Positions 47,089 through 58,303 of a stretch of 64,000 nt of DNA are shown one piece after another. The notes under the pieces are model-generated. The model was given only the letters and a program-made list of their open reading frames with translations. It had not been told where the DNA came from and searched no databases. This DNA comes from Mammaliicoccus sciuri (GTDB lineage Bacteria; Bacillota; Bacilli; Staphylococcales; Staphylococcaceae). Position 1 is the stretch's first letter. The number at the start of each line of letters is the position of its first letter. Made by a program: the position numbers and the translations under genes. The stretch covers positions 1 to 64,000 of the forward strand of contig NZ_PPQD01000017.1 of NCBI RefSeq assembly GCF_002901825.1, written 5' to 3'.

Positions 47089-48303
47089 ATGGGATTTGAA
47101 CGTAAAAAAGTTCTAGTATTAGGGGCAGGTTACGCTGGCTTACAAACAGTAACTAAATTGCAAAAATTAGTTTCAAACCAAGACGTTGATGTTACATTAA
47201 TCAACAAAAACGATTATCACTACGAAGCTACATGGTTACACGAAGCTTCTGCAGGTACTTTAAACTATGAGGATGCTTTATACCCAATTACAAATGTAAT
47301 CGACAGAAATAAAGTAAACTTCGTTAAAGCAGAAGTAACAAAAATCAACAAAGATGCTAAAACAGTTGAAACATCTAACGGTGTATTCGAATATGATATT
47401 CTTGTTGTTGCATTAGGATTTGAAAGTGAAACATTCGGTATTGAAGGTATGAAAGAACATGCTTTACAAATCGAAAACATTAACACTTCTCGTCGTATTG
47501 CTAAACATATCGAAGATAAATTTGCTAATTATGCTGCATCTAAAGAAAAAGATGAAAATGATTTAGCAATCTTAGTAGGTGGCGCTGGATTCACTGGTGT
47601 TGAATTATTAGGTGAATTAACAGAACGTATTCCTGAATTATGTAAAAAATACGGTGTAGATCAATCTAAAGTTAAAATCACTTGTGTTGAAGCTGCTCCA
47701 AAAATGTTACCTATGTTCTCTGAAAACTTAGTGAACTACGTTGTTAAATATTTAGAAGAACGTGGCGTTGAATTCAAAATTTCTACTCCAATCGTTGCTT
47801 GTAATGAAAAAGGTTTCGTAGTTAAAGTTAATGACGAAGAACAAACTTTAGAAGCTAACACAGCTATTTGGGCTGCAGGTGTTAGAGGTAGTAAATTAAT
47901 GGAAGAATCATTTGACGGCGTTAAACGTGGTCGTATCGTAGTTAAAGATGATTTATCAATCGACAACTATGATGATATCTTCGTAATTGGTGACTGTTCA
48001 GCTGTTATGGCTGGTGAAGGAGACAACAAGCGTCCACTTCCAACAACAGCACAAATCGCTATGCAACAAGGTGAACACCTTGCTAAAAACATTAAAAACA
48101 TCTTCAATGGTGAGAAAACAGAGCCATTCGCATACGATGACAAAGGTACTGTATGTTCATTAGGTAGCCATGATGGTGTTGGTGTTGTTATGGGTCGTGA
48201 AATTACTGGTAAAAAAGCAGCATTCATGAAAAAAGTTATCGATACTCGTGCAATTTTCAAAATTGGTGGTATCGGATTAGCCTATAAAAAAGGTAAATTC
48301 TAA
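47089..48303 (+). CDS. ndh: Type II NADH:quinone oxidoreductase
   Basis: 404 residues: FAD motif [14 protein letters not shown] motif [31 protein letters not shown] and the quinone-region AQIAMQQG. The C-terminal amphipathic segment [26 protein letters not shown] attaches it to the membrane (given as the last 26 residues, not a motif). It feeds electrons from NADH to menaquinone without pumping protons. The ATG at 47089 follows TAGGTGA; a GTG at 47080 overlaps this site. A Rex-type site in front suggests redox control. Confidence 0.95.
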   Translation: MGFERKKVLVLGAGYAGLQTVTKLQKLVSNQDVDVTLINKNDYHYEATWLHEASAGTLNYEDALYPITNVIDRNKVNFVKAEVTKINKDAKTVETSNGVFEYDILVVALGFESETFGIEGMKEHALQIENINTSRRIAKHIEDKFANYAASKEKDENDLAILVGGAGFTGVELLGELTERIPELCKKYGVDQSKVKITCVEAAPKMLPMFSENLVNYVVKYLEERGVEFKISTPIVACNEKGFVVKVNDEEQTLEANTAIWAAGVRGSKLMEESFDGVKRGRIVVKDDLSIDNYDDIFVIGDCSAVMAGEGDNKRPLPTTAQIAMQQGEHLAKNIKNIFNGEKTEPFAYDDKGTVCSLGSHDGVGVVMGREITGKKAAFMKKVIDTRAIFKIGGIGLAYKKGKF

Positions 48304-48322
48304 TTGATTCATTATTAAGTGT

Positions 48323-48355
48323 AGAGACCTGCTATTAGGCGGGTCTCTTTTTTTA
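48323..48355 (+). terminator. Terminator after ndh
   Basis: AGAGACCTGC pairs with GGCGGGTCTCT, then a T run that overlaps the ribosome site region of the next gene, so it may be an attenuator between ndh and yuiB. Confidence 0.85.
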
Positions 48356-48368
48356 AAGGAGGTTAGCT

Positions 48369-48689
48369 ATGATATCTTTACCGCAAGTTATTATATCAAT
48401 GGCATTATTTTTTGTTCTGTTTTTTGGAATCGCTTTTATATTAAATATGCTATTAAAAGGTACTTGGTTAATGGTCGTACTTTATCCATTTGTTATTTTT
48501 GCAATTGTAGATAAAATTTCCACTGCTATGTACTTTACAGATCCAGCAACTGCATTTTCAAAACTTATTACAGGTTTAATACATATACATACTGCGGATA
48601 TATTAATGCTTGGTTCAGGATGGATTGGCGCTATTGTCGCAGGATTTGTTATAAGGAATTTACGAAGAAGCGGTTATTCAATGTTTTAA
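48369..48689 (+). CDS. YuiB-like small membrane protein
   Basis: 106 residues, three membrane helices, ending in a basic tail (RNLRRSGYSMF). Matches the YuiB proteins located before the leucyl aminopeptidase gene in Bacillus and Staphylococcus. Function unknown. AAAGGAGG ribosome site; the aminopeptidase follows after 17 bases. Confidence 0.82.
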   Translation: MISLPQVIISMALFFVLFFGIAFILNMLLKGTWLMVVLYPFVIFAIVDKISTAMYFTDPATAFSKLITGLIHIHTADILMLGSGWIGAIVAGFVIRNLRRSGYSMF

Positions 48690-48706
48690 CAAAGGGGATA
48701 ATAATG

Positions 48707-50182
48707 ATGAATATAAAAATTAAAGAAACATATTCTTATAATGAACTTCCGATTGTAATCGGTTGTCCAAGTCACTTAAATCAAATGCACAATTTTGATG
48801 AAATTAATCAAATTTTAGACGGACAACTTGAAAATTTAAAAAAACAACAAATTATTAGTAGTGAGCTTGGTAAAATCACAAGTACAGCGATTATCGTAAA
48901 TGGACAAGTCGTTAAATTAATTGCAGTAGGGTTAAGTAACTTAAAAGAAATTAAAGAAAATGACTATCAAGTTGTGTACGGAAATTTAAGCAGATATTTA
49001 CAAAGTAATAAAATTGAAGAAGTATATCTATTAGATGATACGTTTGTATCACAAAATGTATCTAATCAAGAACGTGCTTATCGTTTTGGTTGGTTATTCA
49101 CACAAGCTACATTTGTATTTGATACGTATAAATCAAACAAATCAGCAAATGTTAACACAGTTATTAACTATGTTACAATGACAACTGAAGATGTCACGAC
49201 ATTTATTAATCAAGGTGAAATTTTAGGAGAGAGTGTTAATTTAGCGAGAACATATTCACAAACACCACCGAATATTTTAACACCAGATTATTTCGCAAAC
49301 GAAATTGAACAACACTTTAAAGATTCACAAGTAAATGTCACGATTAAAAATGAAGATGAAATTAGAGAAGAAGGTATTGGTTTATTAGATGCAGTTGGTA
49401 AAGGATCTATAAATCCACCTCGTTTAGTCGTGCTTGAATATAAAGGTTCAACACAAGATCCAATTGCGCTTGTAGGTAAAGGTGTAACATACGATTCAGG
49501 TGGTTACCAAATTAAATCTAAAACAGGTATGCCAACGATGAAATATGACATGAGTGGTGCAAGTAACGTAGTAGGTATGATGCATGCTATCAACAAATTA
49601 CAATTACCAATTCATGTAGTAGCAGTATTACCATTAGCTGAAAATATGATTTCAAGCAATGCAATGAAACCAGATGATGTATATACTGCATTAAGTGGAG
49701 AAACAGTTGAAATAACAAATACGGATGCTGAAGGAAGATTAGTATTAGGTGATGCCGTTTCATTCGTTAAACAATATAAGCCAGAACTTATTATGAACTT
49801 TGCGACATTAACAGGAGCTGTCGTTGCAGCATTAGGTTTAGGAAAAACGGGGATATTCTCAAGCGATGCTGATCAATACATTGATGATGTGAAACAAGCT
49901 GCAAAATATTCAAATGAAGTAAGTTTTGAATTACCAATAACAGATGAAGAGAAACAAGATATTAAATCTTCAGAAGTTGCAGATTTAACTAACTGTATTT
50001 TAAATAAAAACGGTAAAGCTTTATTTGCAGCAGCATTTGTAACACATTTTAGTGATGAAATACCACACTTACACTTTGATATTGCCGGTTCAGGGGAAAC
50101 AGAGACTGATTCATTCAAAGGTCCAAAGGGTGCGACAGGTGCTATGATACCAACAGTACTTCATTTCTTAAAAAATAAATAA
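48707..50182 (+). CDS. pepA: Leucyl aminopeptidase (M17 family)
   Basis: 491 residues: a variable N-terminal domain and an M17 catalytic domain with VGKGVTYDSGGY (metal Lys and Asp), the catalytic Arg in NTDAEGRLVLGDA and metal ligands in MKYDMSGA. It removes N-terminal residues from peptides. ATG at 48707 is 9 bases after GGGG; ATG at 48704 is equally possible. Earlier ATGs lie in yuiB. Confidence 0.92.
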   Translation: MNIKIKETYSYNELPIVIGCPSHLNQMHNFDEINQILDGQLENLKKQQIISSELGKITSTAIIVNGQVVKLIAVGLSNLKEIKENDYQVVYGNLSRYLQSNKIEEVYLLDDTFVSQNVSNQERAYRFGWLFTQATFVFDTYKSNKSANVNTVINYVTMTTEDVTTFINQGEILGESVNLARTYSQTPPNILTPDYFANEIEQHFKDSQVNVTIKNEDEIREEGIGLLDAVGKGSINPPRLVVLEYKGSTQDPIALVGKGVTYDSGGYQIKSKTGMPTMKYDMSGASNVVGMMHAINKLQLPIHVVAVLPLAENMISSNAMKPDDVYTALSGETVEITNTDAEGRLVLGDAVSFVKQYKPELIMNFATLTGAVVAALGLGKTGIFSSDADQYIDDVKQAAKYSNEVSFELPITDEEKQDIKSSEVADLTNCILNKNGKALFAAAFVTHFSDEIPHLHFDIAGSGETETDSFKGPKGATGAMIPTVLHFLKNK

Positions 50183-50200
50183 AATCAGTTAATCATATAT

Positions 50201-50249
50201 AAAGCGGGATAAAAAATCTATGGACTATGATAGGTTTGGATCCCGCTTT
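50201..50249 (+). terminator. Terminator after pepA
   Basis: AAAGCGGGAT pairs with ATCCCGCTTT across a long 29-base loop; only a short T-rich tail follows. Confidence 0.65.
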
Positions 50250-50381
50250 AATTATGACTAAATCTGATTCTGAATATTCGGACTAATTATTGAGATGTTG
50301 ACATGCTATTTCTCAACTGATATGATAAATTCATTATTTCACTTTATCGTGGTAGAGAACTAAAGAATGGAGAGGGTCTTT

Positions 50382-51701
50382 TTGGAAATAAATGCAGTAT
50401 TAGTAGCTGTTATTGTGATGATTATACTTTGTTTAATGCGTTTAAATGTTGTACTAAGTATATTCATAGGTGCATTAACAGGTGGTTTATTAAGTGGAAT
50501 GTCTGTTGATAAAGTCATTTCCACATTTGGTAAAACAATCGTTGATGGTTCAGAAGTTGCATTGTCTTATGCATTATTAGGTGGATTTGCAGCACTGATT
50601 TCTTATAGTGGTATAACTGACTACATCGTAGGAAAAATCATTACATCAATGAAAAAAGAAAATTCACAGAAAAGTAGATTAAAAATAAAAATATTATTAG
50701 TAGCTGTATTACTTGTAATTTCAGTACTCAGTCAAAATATTATACCTGTCCATATCGCATTTATACCTATTCTTATACCACCATTACTAAGCTTATTTAA
50801 TGAACTACAAATGGATAGAAGATTAATTGCTACAGTTATTGGTTTCGGACTATGTTTCCCTTATATTTTATTCCCTTATGGTTATGGTCATATATTCCAA
50901 TCTATTATCTTTGATGCATTTGGAAAAGCAAATGTAGATATAGAATTCAATAGTATTTGGAAAGCGATGTTAATTCCTTCAATGGGCTATGTATTTGGAT
51001 TAATCGTTGCGATTATTATGTATTGGAAACCTAGAACATATAAAACAATTAAAGTAGAAGAAGACGAAGAAACGAAGACATTAAAGCCATATCCATTAAT
51101 TGTGACGGGCTTAGCAATTTTAGGAACATTCGTTGTTCAAACATTAACGGAATCTATGATTTTTGGTGCATTAGCAGGGATCTTAATATTCTTCTTCTCA
51201 GGATTATATAACTGGAGAGATTTAGATGCTAAATTAGTTGAAGGTATTCAAATCATGGCATACATTGGTGTTGTGATTTTAACAGCAAACGGATTTGCAG
51301 GTGTGATGAGCGCTACAAATGAAGTAGGTTCACTAGTTGAAAGTCTAGCATCAATTACAGGAGATAATAAAGCATTCAGTATTATAATGATGTACGTTAT
51401 TGGTCTTGTTGTAACACTAGGCATAGGATCATCATTTGCGACAATCCCGATTATTGCTAGTTTATTTATTCCATTTGGACAAGAAATTGGACTTAGCACT
51501 ATGGCATTAATCGCAGTTATCGGAACAGCAGGCGCGTTAGGTGATTCAGGAAGCCCTGCAAGTGATTCAACTTTAGGACCAACAGCTGGTTTAAATGTTG
51601 ACGGTGAACACGATCATATTAGAGATACATGTATACCGAACTTCTTAATATATAATATCCCGCTAATTATTTTTGGATTTATTGCAGCAATGGTATTATA
51701 G
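50382..51701 (+). CDS. Na+/H+ antiporter family protein (YuiF-like)
   Basis: 439 residues with about 11-12 helices; GDSGSPASDSTLGPTAGLN near the C-terminus and the RLNVVLSIFIGALTGGLLSGM opening are typical of the YuiF/NhaC-related antiporter or amino acid permease family. Ion versus histidine-like substrate cannot be decided. The start is TTG at 50382, 5 bases after GGAGAGGG; the ATG at 50367 overlaps that site. Confidence 0.8.
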   Translation: MEINAVLVAVIVMIILCLMRLNVVLSIFIGALTGGLLSGMSVDKVISTFGKTIVDGSEVALSYALLGGFAALISYSGITDYIVGKIITSMKKENSQKSRLKIKILLVAVLLVISVLSQNIIPVHIAFIPILIPPLLSLFNELQMDRRLIATVIGFGLCFPYILFPYGYGHIFQSIIFDAFGKANVDIEFNSIWKAMLIPSMGYVFGLIVAIIMYWKPRTYKTIKVEEDEETKTLKPYPLIVTGLAILGTFVVQTLTESMIFGALAGILIFFFSGLYNWRDLDAKLVEGIQIMAYIGVVILTANGFAGVMSATNEVGSLVESLASITGDNKAFSIIMMYVIGLVVTLGIGSSFATIPIIASLFIPFGQEIGLSTMALIAVIGTAGALGDSGSPASDSTLGPTAGLNVDGEHDHIRDTCIPNFLIYNIPLIIFGFIAAMVL

Positions 51702-51724
51702 TATGATTAAGGGGGATTAATCAT

Positions 51725-52093
51725 ATGGATTTAATAGAGAACTTTGGAATAAAAACAATCGAATCAAGACATGGTTATATCGAAATGACGATGCCAGTAA
51801 CGGATAAAGTTAAACAACCATTCGGATTCTTACATGGCGGTGCAACAATAGCATTAGCAGAAACAGCTGCATCAATGGGAGCTCATTACGCTTCAAGTGA
51901 AGACGAAATTCCGTTAGGATTAGAAATCAACGCAAATCATATAAAGTCAACTCGATCAGGTACAGTTCGAGCAATAGGTCAAGCACTTCATATTGGCAGT
52001 ACAACTCAAGTATGGGACGTCAAAGTAACGAACGAACAAGACGAACTCATATCCGTTATACGCGCAACAATTGCTATTAAAAAGAAAAGATAA
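51725..52093 (+). CDS. PaaI-type hotdog-fold thioesterase
   Basis: 122 residues with the hotdog thioesterase motif FLHGGATIALAETAAS and NHIKSTRSGTVRA. It hydrolyses an acyl-CoA, probably aromatic or menaquinone-related (1,4-dihydroxy-2-naphthoyl-CoA enzymes are in this family); the substrate is not determinable. It lies 23 bases after the antiporter gene, so they are likely one operon. Confidence 0.85.
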   Translation: MDLIENFGIKTIESRHGYIEMTMPVTDKVKQPFGFLHGGATIALAETAASMGAHYASSEDEIPLGLEINANHIKSTRSGTVRAIGQALHIGSTTQVWDVKVTNEQDELISVIRATIAIKKKR

Positions 52094-52095
52094 AC

Positions 52096-52136
52096 AAAAA
52101 AGAGCATGGGATTAACTGTCCCATGCTCTTTTTTTA
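52096..52136. terminator. Terminator after the thioesterase (copy 1)
   Basis: AAAAAAGAGCATGGGA pairs with TCCCATGCTCTTTTTT over a 7-base loop. Almost the same sequence recurs at 52530-52569. Confidence 0.92.
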
Positions 52137-52174
52137 TCTATATTAAGCTCAAGTGTTAAAACTAAGGTGATGTT

Positions 52175-52489
52175 AATTACAAATTAGAGGATTTTTGTAA
52201 TTAAGGGTGCTGTTAGTAACAAAACTCTGTACATTTGTAATTAAGGGTGCTGTTAGTAACAAAACTCCGTACATTTGTAATTAAGGGTGCTGTTAGTAAT
52301 AAAACTTGGTACTTTTGTAATTAAGGATGCTGTTAGTAACAAAACTCCGTACATTTGTAATTAAGGGTGCTGTTAGTAACAAAACTCCGTATATTTGTAA
52401 TTAAGGGTGCTGTTAGTAACAAAACTCCGTACATTTGTAATTAAGGGTACTGTTAGTAACAAAATTCAGCACTTTTGTAACTGAGGTGA
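52175..52489. repeat. Tandem hairpin array E (8 units, 40-bp period)
   Basis: Units start at 52175, 52215, 52255, 52295, 52335, 52375, 52415 and 52455. The first has perfect arms AATTACA/TGTAATT around 14 bases; most others have AGTAACA...TGTAATT with two mismatches. The six central units are almost identical (AAACTCCGTACATT loop). The array is enclosed by two copies of one terminator, in the gap between convergent genes. Confidence 0.94.
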
Positions 52490-52529
52490 CAGTATAATCT
52501 CTCCTTACCAAAATTTTGTGAATTCAAAC

Positions 52530-52569
52530 AAAAAAAGAGCATGGAATTAACTGTCCCATGCTCTTTTTA
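52530..52569. terminator. Terminator at the end of the mnh operon (copy 2)
   Basis: AAAAAAGAGCATGG pairs with CCATGCTCTTTTT. It differs from copy 1 mainly by one base in the stem (GGA changed to GAA) and ends the leftward mnh operon. Confidence 0.9.
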
Positions 52570-52570
52570 T

Positions 52571-52912
52571 TTATTTTGCATCTTTTAAATCATCGCGAAT
52601 TGTTCTTTCACTAGGTCTAACGCCCATATAGTAAGCACTTCTTGAAACTAAGTGACCTGCTAACGGACCTGTTATGAATATAAAGATAATACCTAGTAGT
52701 AGTTGAACATTGAAATGTCCTTCTTTAGCGATAAAGTATATCAATACACCTAACAAGATAAGCATAACGCCTAATGTAGAAGCTTTTCCTGAGGCGTGTG
52801 CACGAGAAAAGACATCTGGTAATCTTAGAATACCTAACGCTGCGAAAAAGCTAAAGCAAGCACCTATGACCATCATAAAAATTGAGATACTAATAAGAAT
52901 CGTTTCTATCAT
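52571..52912 (-). CDS. mnhG: Na+/H+ antiporter subunit G
   Basis: 113 residues with three helices; [22 protein letters not shown] is the MnhG/MrpG signature. The start is the ATG complementary to 52910-52912, 7 bases after GGAGA; it overlaps mnhF by 23 bases. Last gene of mnhABCDEFG. Confidence 0.94.
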   Translation of the reverse strand: MIETILISISIFMMVIGACFSFFAALGILRLPDVFSRAHASGKASTLGVMLILLGVLIYFIAKEGHFNVQLLLGIIFIFITGPLAGHLVSRSAYYMGVRPSERTIRDDLKDAK

Positions 52913-53180
52913 TTTCAATGATCTCTCCTTTATCCATAAATTTCGCAAATGCTGCAGTACCTAAGAATGCTAATATACCTATTAATAAAAGTATAACGAA
53001 TAAATATCTAGTATGAGTTAATACTGAGAATAAAGCTATTATGGCCATTAATGTAATACCTAATGCATCGAGCGCAATGACTCTATCAGCTAGAGTAGGA
53101 CCAATAATGACACGAATCAGCATACCAATCATAGAGAGTGCAACGATGATAATCGCAATAATAACGAATATATTTGTCAT
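52890..53180 (-). CDS. mnhF: Na+/H+ antiporter subunit F
   Basis: 96 residues, three helices, with the family segment [16 protein letters not shown]. It overlaps mnhE by 4 bases and mnhG by 23. Confidence 0.94.
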   Translation of the reverse strand: MTNIFVIIAIIIVALSMIGMLIRVIIGPTLADRVIALDALGITLMAIIALFSVLTHTRYLFVILLLIGILAFLGTAAFAKFMDKGEIIENDRNDSY

Positions 53181-53659
53181 CGTATGCTCACCTCCTTGAT
53201 AGCTTTTTCAAATGAATCTTTAATCGCACTAACTTCAGAATCAATATCTGAAAAATCAATTGAATGAATATAAAGTGTTTTTTTGTCATCTGAAATTGCT
53301 ACGACGATTGTTCCTGGTGTTAAAGTGATTAATTGTGATAATAAACTAATTTCCCAATCCTTATCTAAATCTGTAGGATAAGCGAAAAATGCCGGCTTAT
53401 TATGGATTTCTTTTTGTATAACTATTCGAATAACATCTATATTCGCTAAAATTAATTCTTTCATAAATATAACTGCTAAAATAAGTGATTTCCAAACAGG
53501 ACGTAAGTATAAATGTTTGCCTGGAAGAAGCGGTAAGGCTACTAAGACGAACAATATACCAAATAGATAACCAAATACAAATGCACCAAATGTATAAGTA
53601 TCTGAAAGCATCATCCATAATGCAGCTAAAAGAACATTTATGAGTACTTGTATCGCCAT
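53177..53659 (-). CDS. mnhE: Na+/H+ antiporter subunit E
   Basis: 160 residues: two membrane helices, then a cytosolic domain containing LTPGTIVV, the conserved MnhE motif. Overlaps mnhD by one base. Confidence 0.94.
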   Translation of the reverse strand: MAIQVLINVLLAALWMMLSDTYTFGAFVFGYLFGILFVLVALPLLPGKHLYLRPVWKSLILAVIFMKELILANIDVIRIVIQKEIHNKPAFFAYPTDLDKDWEISLLSQLITLTPGTIVVAISDDKKTLYIHSIDFSDIDSEVSAIKDSFEKAIKEVSIR

Positions 53660-55149
53660 TAATAATCGCCTCCTAACGCATTAACATAAGTTTCTGGGTT
53701 ATAGAATGGTAATGCAGCTTTTTCCACTAATGGATATAAGTAGTCTGCTCCAAGTCCAAATAGAATGGCTACTATTGTAATGGCTACTGATGCAATCATT
53801 AATTTATTGATTGGTAGTTTAGGGTTATAAATATAACCTTTTTCTTCACCCCAAAATGCCATTAAGAAAATGCGCATTACAGAATAGAGTACACATAAAC
53901 TTGATAAAAGAACGATAATACCACTTATGTAATAACCATTTTCAAATGTAGACATTACGATGATATATTTACCATAGAATCCACTTAATGGTGGTATACC
54001 AGCTAACGACAGGGCAGCTATAAAATAAATCCAACCAAGAACTGGATAGTGATTGATTAATCCACTGAACTTTCTTAAATCAGGCGTACCAGTTATTTTA
54101 ATAATGACCCCAATTAATAAGAATAAAGCAGCTTTGATAATCATGTCATGTAGCAAGTAATAGATACTTCCCATCATGCCGTTTTTATCCATCATTGCAG
54201 CGCCAATTAGGATAACACCAATCGCGATCATAATATTATAAATGATAATCTTTTTAACATCGTAATAGGCAATAGCACCAATACAACCCATGATGATTGT
54301 TAGGATTGACAGAACAATTAACGTTTGCGTAATAAATTCACTATTCGTTGAATAGAATAAGCTAAACGTACGCATAATTGCATATACACCAACTTTAGTT
54401 AATAAAGCACCAAATAGTGCGATAATCGGAATTGGTGGTGCATAATATGCTCCAGGTAACCAGAAATACAGTGGGAACATACCTGCTTTAGTCGCAAATA
54501 CGAATAGAAACATGATAAATGTAATAACAACGATATTTAAATTTGTTCCTGAAAGTTCTGCGAATTTAACATGTAGATCTCCCATATTTAATGTGCCAGT
54601 AATTGAGTAAAGCATACCGACACCTAATACAAAGAATGCAGATGTTAATACATTAACGAGTATATATTTAATACTTTCTTGTAGTTGGATTTTAGTACCA
54701 CCAATAACAAGTAATAAATATGATGACATTAAAAACACTTCGAAAAATACGAATAAGTTAAATAAGTCACCAGTCATAAATGCGCCGTTAACACCTGTAA
54801 CCATCATTGAAACACCAAAGTAATAAAAATATCTTTCACGATGGAGACCAATTGATTGGTGAGAGTAAATGAGTACGATAAGCGTAATCAGTAAACTCAC
54901 AGTTACGAGTAGTGCACTTAACATATCCACATATATAACAATGCTGTATGGAACGGGCCAGCTACCTAAGTTTAAAGTTTGTGTTCCATTCATATATATG
55001 TGGTAGAGGTTGTATAAACTCACTAATAATGCTAACGAGAACCCTGTTAATACCACTTTACGTTTAACATAAGGTCTGTGACCGACAAAAATTAACGTAA
55101 CGGCAGTTAAAAATGTAATGACAAGAGGTACAATAATCAAATTACTCAT
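53659..55149 (-). CDS. mnhD: Na+/H+ antiporter subunit D (NuoN-like)
   Basis: 496 residues with about 14 helices, homologous to complex I proton-channel subunits: [16 protein letters not shown] (conserved Glu), [16 protein letters not shown] and [11 protein letters not shown] (conserved Lys). One of the two large ion-translocating subunits. Confidence 0.95.
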   Translation of the reverse strand: MSNLIIVPLVITFLTAVTLIFVGHRPYVKRKVVLTGFSLALLVSLYNLYHIYMNGTQTLNLGSWPVPYSIVIYVDMLSALLVTVSLLITLIVLIYSHQSIGLHRERYFYYFGVSMMVTGVNGAFMTGDLFNLFVFFEVFLMSSYLLLVIGGTKIQLQESIKYILVNVLTSAFFVLGVGMLYSITGTLNMGDLHVKFAELSGTNLNIVVITFIMFLFVFATKAGMFPLYFWLPGAYYAPPIPIIALFGALLTKVGVYAIMRTFSLFYSTNSEFITQTLIVLSILTIIMGCIGAIAYYDVKKIIIYNIMIAIGVILIGAAMMDKNGMMGSIYYLLHDMIIKAALFLLIGVIIKITGTPDLRKFSGLINHYPVLGWIYFIAALSLAGIPPLSGFYGKYIIVMSTFENGYYISGIIVLLSSLCVLYSVMRIFLMAFWGEEKGYIYNPKLPINKLMIASVAITIVAILFGLGADYLYPLVEKAALPFYNPETYVNALGGDY

Positions 55150-55483
55150 CTTTCGGTACCTCCTTCATCTCTTCTAAATTATCAGTTCCCAATTCCTTAT
55201 AACTTCTAAAAGCTAATACTAAGAAGAATGCTGTAACAGCGAAAGCTATTACGATGGCAGTTAAGATCAATGCTTGTGGTAATGGGTCAACATAGTTCTT
55301 AATACCTTCTTCTTCAATAGGTAAGGCACCTTTTTTCAATCCGCCCATTGTCAGTAACATTAAATGTACGCCATGGGATAGTAATGTAGTACCAATAATA
55401 ATCCTAATTAAACTTTTAGAGAGAACAAGGTACACTGATACGGATATAATAATACCTGCAACGAAAATCATTAATATTTCCAT
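55142..55483 (-). CDS. mnhC: Na+/H+ antiporter subunit C (NuoK-like)
   Basis: 113 residues, three helices, with [17 protein letters not shown] and [16 protein letters not shown], as in NuoK-like MnhC. Overlaps mnhD by 8 bases. Confidence 0.95.
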   Translation of the reverse strand: MEILMIFVAGIIISVSVYLVLSKSLIRIIIGTTLLSHGVHLMLLTMGGLKKGALPIEEEGIKNYVDPLPQALILTAIVIAFAVTAFFLVLAFRSYKELGTDNLEEMKEVPKDE

Positions 55484-55911
55484 TATTCATTCTCTCCAAT
55501 CGCTAATATGATAGTAATGGCAGTACCCACAACAGCTAGTAATACACCTAAATCAAATAGCATTGCTGTATGCCAATGAACTTCACCAAAGATAGGAAGA
55601 TGAAATTCTCCAAATTTATGTGTGAAAAATGTTTTGTTATATGTCCAACTTAAGATTGGTGTTAGAACACAGAAGAACAAACCAGTTGCTGTTACTAATT
55701 TAAAGTCAAATGGGAACATTTTCTTTAAAGTTTTAGTATCAAAGGCTATACCGATAATAATGACTGCAGATGAAAGTAATAATCCACCTACGAAACCGCC
55801 GCCTGGTGTATAATGTCCCCCAAAGAAGATAGAAACAGCATACATCATAATAATTAGGAAAATGATAATGGCATTAAACTGAAAGAATACATCATTTGAT
55901 TGTTTCTTCAT
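55483..55911 (-). CDS. mnhB: Na+/H+ antiporter subunit B
   Basis: 142 residues, four helices, with [15 protein letters not shown], the MnhB signature. The start at the ATG complementary to 55909-55911 is used because GGAGGTGA lies just before it, giving the length typical of MnhB; an ATG 15 bases earlier overlaps this site. It overlaps the end of mnhA by 20 bases. Confidence 0.95.
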   Translation of the reverse strand: MKKQSNDVFFQFNAIIIFLIIMMYAVSIFFGGHYTPGGGFVGGLLLSSAVIIIGIAFDTKTLKKMFPFDFKLVTATGLFFCVLTPILSWTYNKTFFTHKFGEFHLPIFGEVHWHTAMLFDLGVLLAVVGTAITIILAIGENE

Positions 55912-58303
55912 GTTCTTCACCTCCATCTTTATCCTTGTCTCTTAATTTAACTAATGTGTAAATACCTAATCCGGCAATACCTAAAACAGCTGACTCGAAT
56001 AATGTATCGAATCCACGGAAGTCAACAAGAATAACGTTTACCATGTTTTTCCCAGCGGCTAGATCGTATACATTATCTATATAATATTGAGAAATAGAAT
56101 CAAAATGTCTATTTCCATATGAAATTAATCCGATTGTAATAACTCCAATTCCAACACAAATCGCAATGATAAAGTTACCGATTTTAAAGTTTCTATTTTC
56201 ATCATGTCTACTCATTTTAGGTAAATGGTAGAAACATAGTAAGAATAGGGCAGTTGAAATTGTTTCAATTGATAACTGCGTCAGTGCTAAGTCTGGCGCA
56301 CCAAAGAATACGAAGAATAAAGCAACTGAATAACCAACTGCAGCTAGCATTATGATGCTAAATAGTCTTGATTTAGCTAATACGATACAGAATGTACTCA
56401 CTAAAATTAAGCCCATTAAAATGACTTCATATGGTCTAATTTCGCTTATATTATCGAATGCAACACTTACAGGATGTGTAAATAACGTGAGTGCAGTCAT
56501 AATGATAAAGAATGCGAAAATATACATTAAATATGATCTGATAAATCCAGTCATATAGCTTTGCGTTATTTTGTTTGAAATATAAGAACTTAATTGAATA
56601 CCTCTGTCGTAATAATAATTAAAAGTTAAGTATTCAGGTTGAATACTGTAAATATTGAACCATTTTTCTACTGATTTAAATAATATAAAACCAATAATAA
56701 ATACGATTAACGTACCTATTAAAGCTGGTGTTATACCGTGCCAATGAGATATATGAACATCTGGCGCATCAGCGAATGGTGCAATTGCTCTTACTGCTGG
56801 TGCAATAATACTGTTGCTCAATATATTTGGGAATAAACCGAATAACACGACTAAGAATGTCAAAATACCTGTCGGCAATAACATAAGTAACGGTGCTTCG
56901 TGTGGTTTCTTAGGTAAAGCTTCAGGTTTATAGTCTCCAAAGAATATTTCATGTACATATTTAAATGAATATACAAACGTAAAGATACTACCAACAATCG
57001 CAACGATAGGTAGTAAGTAACCAAGTGTTGATAAACCAAATATATCAGCTTGATGACTATCAAACATTGCTGTTAAGAACATTTCCTTAGATAAGAAACC
57101 ATTAAATGGTGGAACACCCGCCATGCTTAAAGCAGTAATAATTGTGAACGTACAAGAAATTGGCATGATGGTCATTAAACCGCCTAATTTTTTAATGTCT
57201 CTTGTACCAACTTCATGATCGATTGTTCCCGTAATCATGAATAATGCACCTTTAAATGTTGCGTGGTTAATTAAATGGAATACTGCAGCGATAATACTAG
57301 CTAAGAATAATTGACTTTCTTCACCAGAATAATGATAGCTGACAGCACCGATTCCAAGCATGGACATAATCATACCGAGCTGTGAAACTGTTGAGAATGC
57401 TAAAATACCTTTTAAATCTTGTTGTTTAACAGCGTTAAATGATGCCCAGAATAATGTGATTAATCCGACAGCAGTTACCGCCCAAACAAATCCAGCACTT
57501 GCTGCAAAAATTGGTGTTGTACGAGCAACTAAATATATACCAGCTTTAACCATTGTTGCTGAGTGCAAATAGGCACTGACTGGTGTAGGTGCTTCCATTG
57601 CATCTGGTAACCAAATGTGAAATGGAAATTGTGCAGATTTAGTCATAGCACCAATTAAAATTAATATCATCGCAAAAATAAATAAAGGTGAACTTTGAAT
57701 TTCAGCGGCATTTTGTACTAAAGAGGTAATGCTCCATGAATTACCTGCAATTGCAATACAAATAAATCCACCTAGTAACATTAAGCCACCGAACACAGTT
57801 ATTAATAATGATTTTTGCGCGCCATATATTGACGATTGTTTATGGCGCCAATAAGCGATTAGTAAGAAACTTGAAATAGATGTTAATTCCCAGAATAGGT
57901 AAAGCATTAATAGATTATCTGATAATACAACACCTAACATAGCCCCCATAAACATAAGTAAATAACAATAAAAATTACCGAGTGATTCATTTTTACTTAA
58001 ATATGTAATGGAATATAATACAACGAGCGCACCAATTCCTGTAATTAATGATGCGAATAATAAACTTAGTCCGTCTAAATGAACGGAGAAGTTCATACCT
58101 AATCTAGGCATGAAATCCCATATTACAATGAATGGTTTATCCGAATCTGGAACATTTATGTATGACATAAAATAACTAAAAATAATAATCGGAATAGGTA
58201 GTACAAACCATCCTAGATGTATACCTTTATAAAATCTGTATAAAATTGGTATTATGATTGCAAAAATTAAAGGTAACAAAATCATAATATGTATCAAACT
58301 CAT
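55892..58303 (-). CDS. mnhA: Na+/H+ antiporter subunit A (NuoL-like)
   Basis: 803 residues with about 20 helices: a NuoL-like channel domain with FWELTSISSFLLIAYW (conserved Glu), QFPFHIWLPDAMEAPTPVSA and LINHATFKGALF (conserved Lys), and a C-terminal MbhD/E-like extension. Together with MnhB-G it exchanges sodium for protons for pH and salt homeostasis. First gene of the seven-gene operon; lengths match the Mnh1 complex of staphylococci. AAGGAGG ribosome site. Confidence 0.96.
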   Translation of the reverse strand: MSLIHIMILLPLIFAIIIPILYRFYKGIHLGWFVLPIPIIIFSYFMSYINVPDSDKPFIVIWDFMPRLGMNFSVHLDGLSLLFASLITGIGALVVLYSITYLSKNESLGNFYCYLLMFMGAMLGVVLSDNLLMLYLFWELTSISSFLLIAYWRHKQSSIYGAQKSLLITVFGGLMLLGGFICIAIAGNSWSITSLVQNAAEIQSSPLFIFAMILILIGAMTKSAQFPFHIWLPDAMEAPTPVSAYLHSATMVKAGIYLVARTTPIFAASAGFVWAVTAVGLITLFWASFNAVKQQDLKGILAFSTVSQLGMIMSMLGIGAVSYHYSGEESQLFLASIIAAVFHLINHATFKGALFMITGTIDHEVGTRDIKKLGGLMTIMPISCTFTIITALSMAGVPPFNGFLSKEMFLTAMFDSHQADIFGLSTLGYLLPIVAIVGSIFTFVYSFKYVHEIFFGDYKPEALPKKPHEAPLLMLLPTGILTFLVVLFGLFPNILSNSIIAPAVRAIAPFADAPDVHISHWHGITPALIGTLIVFIIGFILFKSVEKWFNIYSIQPEYLTFNYYYDRGIQLSSYISNKITQSYMTGFIRSYLMYIFAFFIIMTALTLFTHPVSVAFDNISEIRPYEVILMGLILVSTFCIVLAKSRLFSIIMLAAVGYSVALFFVFFGAPDLALTQLSIETISTALFLLCFYHLPKMSRHDENRNFKIGNFIIAICVGIGVITIGLISYGNRHFDSISQYYIDNVYDLAAGKNMVNVILVDFRGFDTLFESAVLGIAGLGIYTLVKLRDKDKDGGEEHEETIK

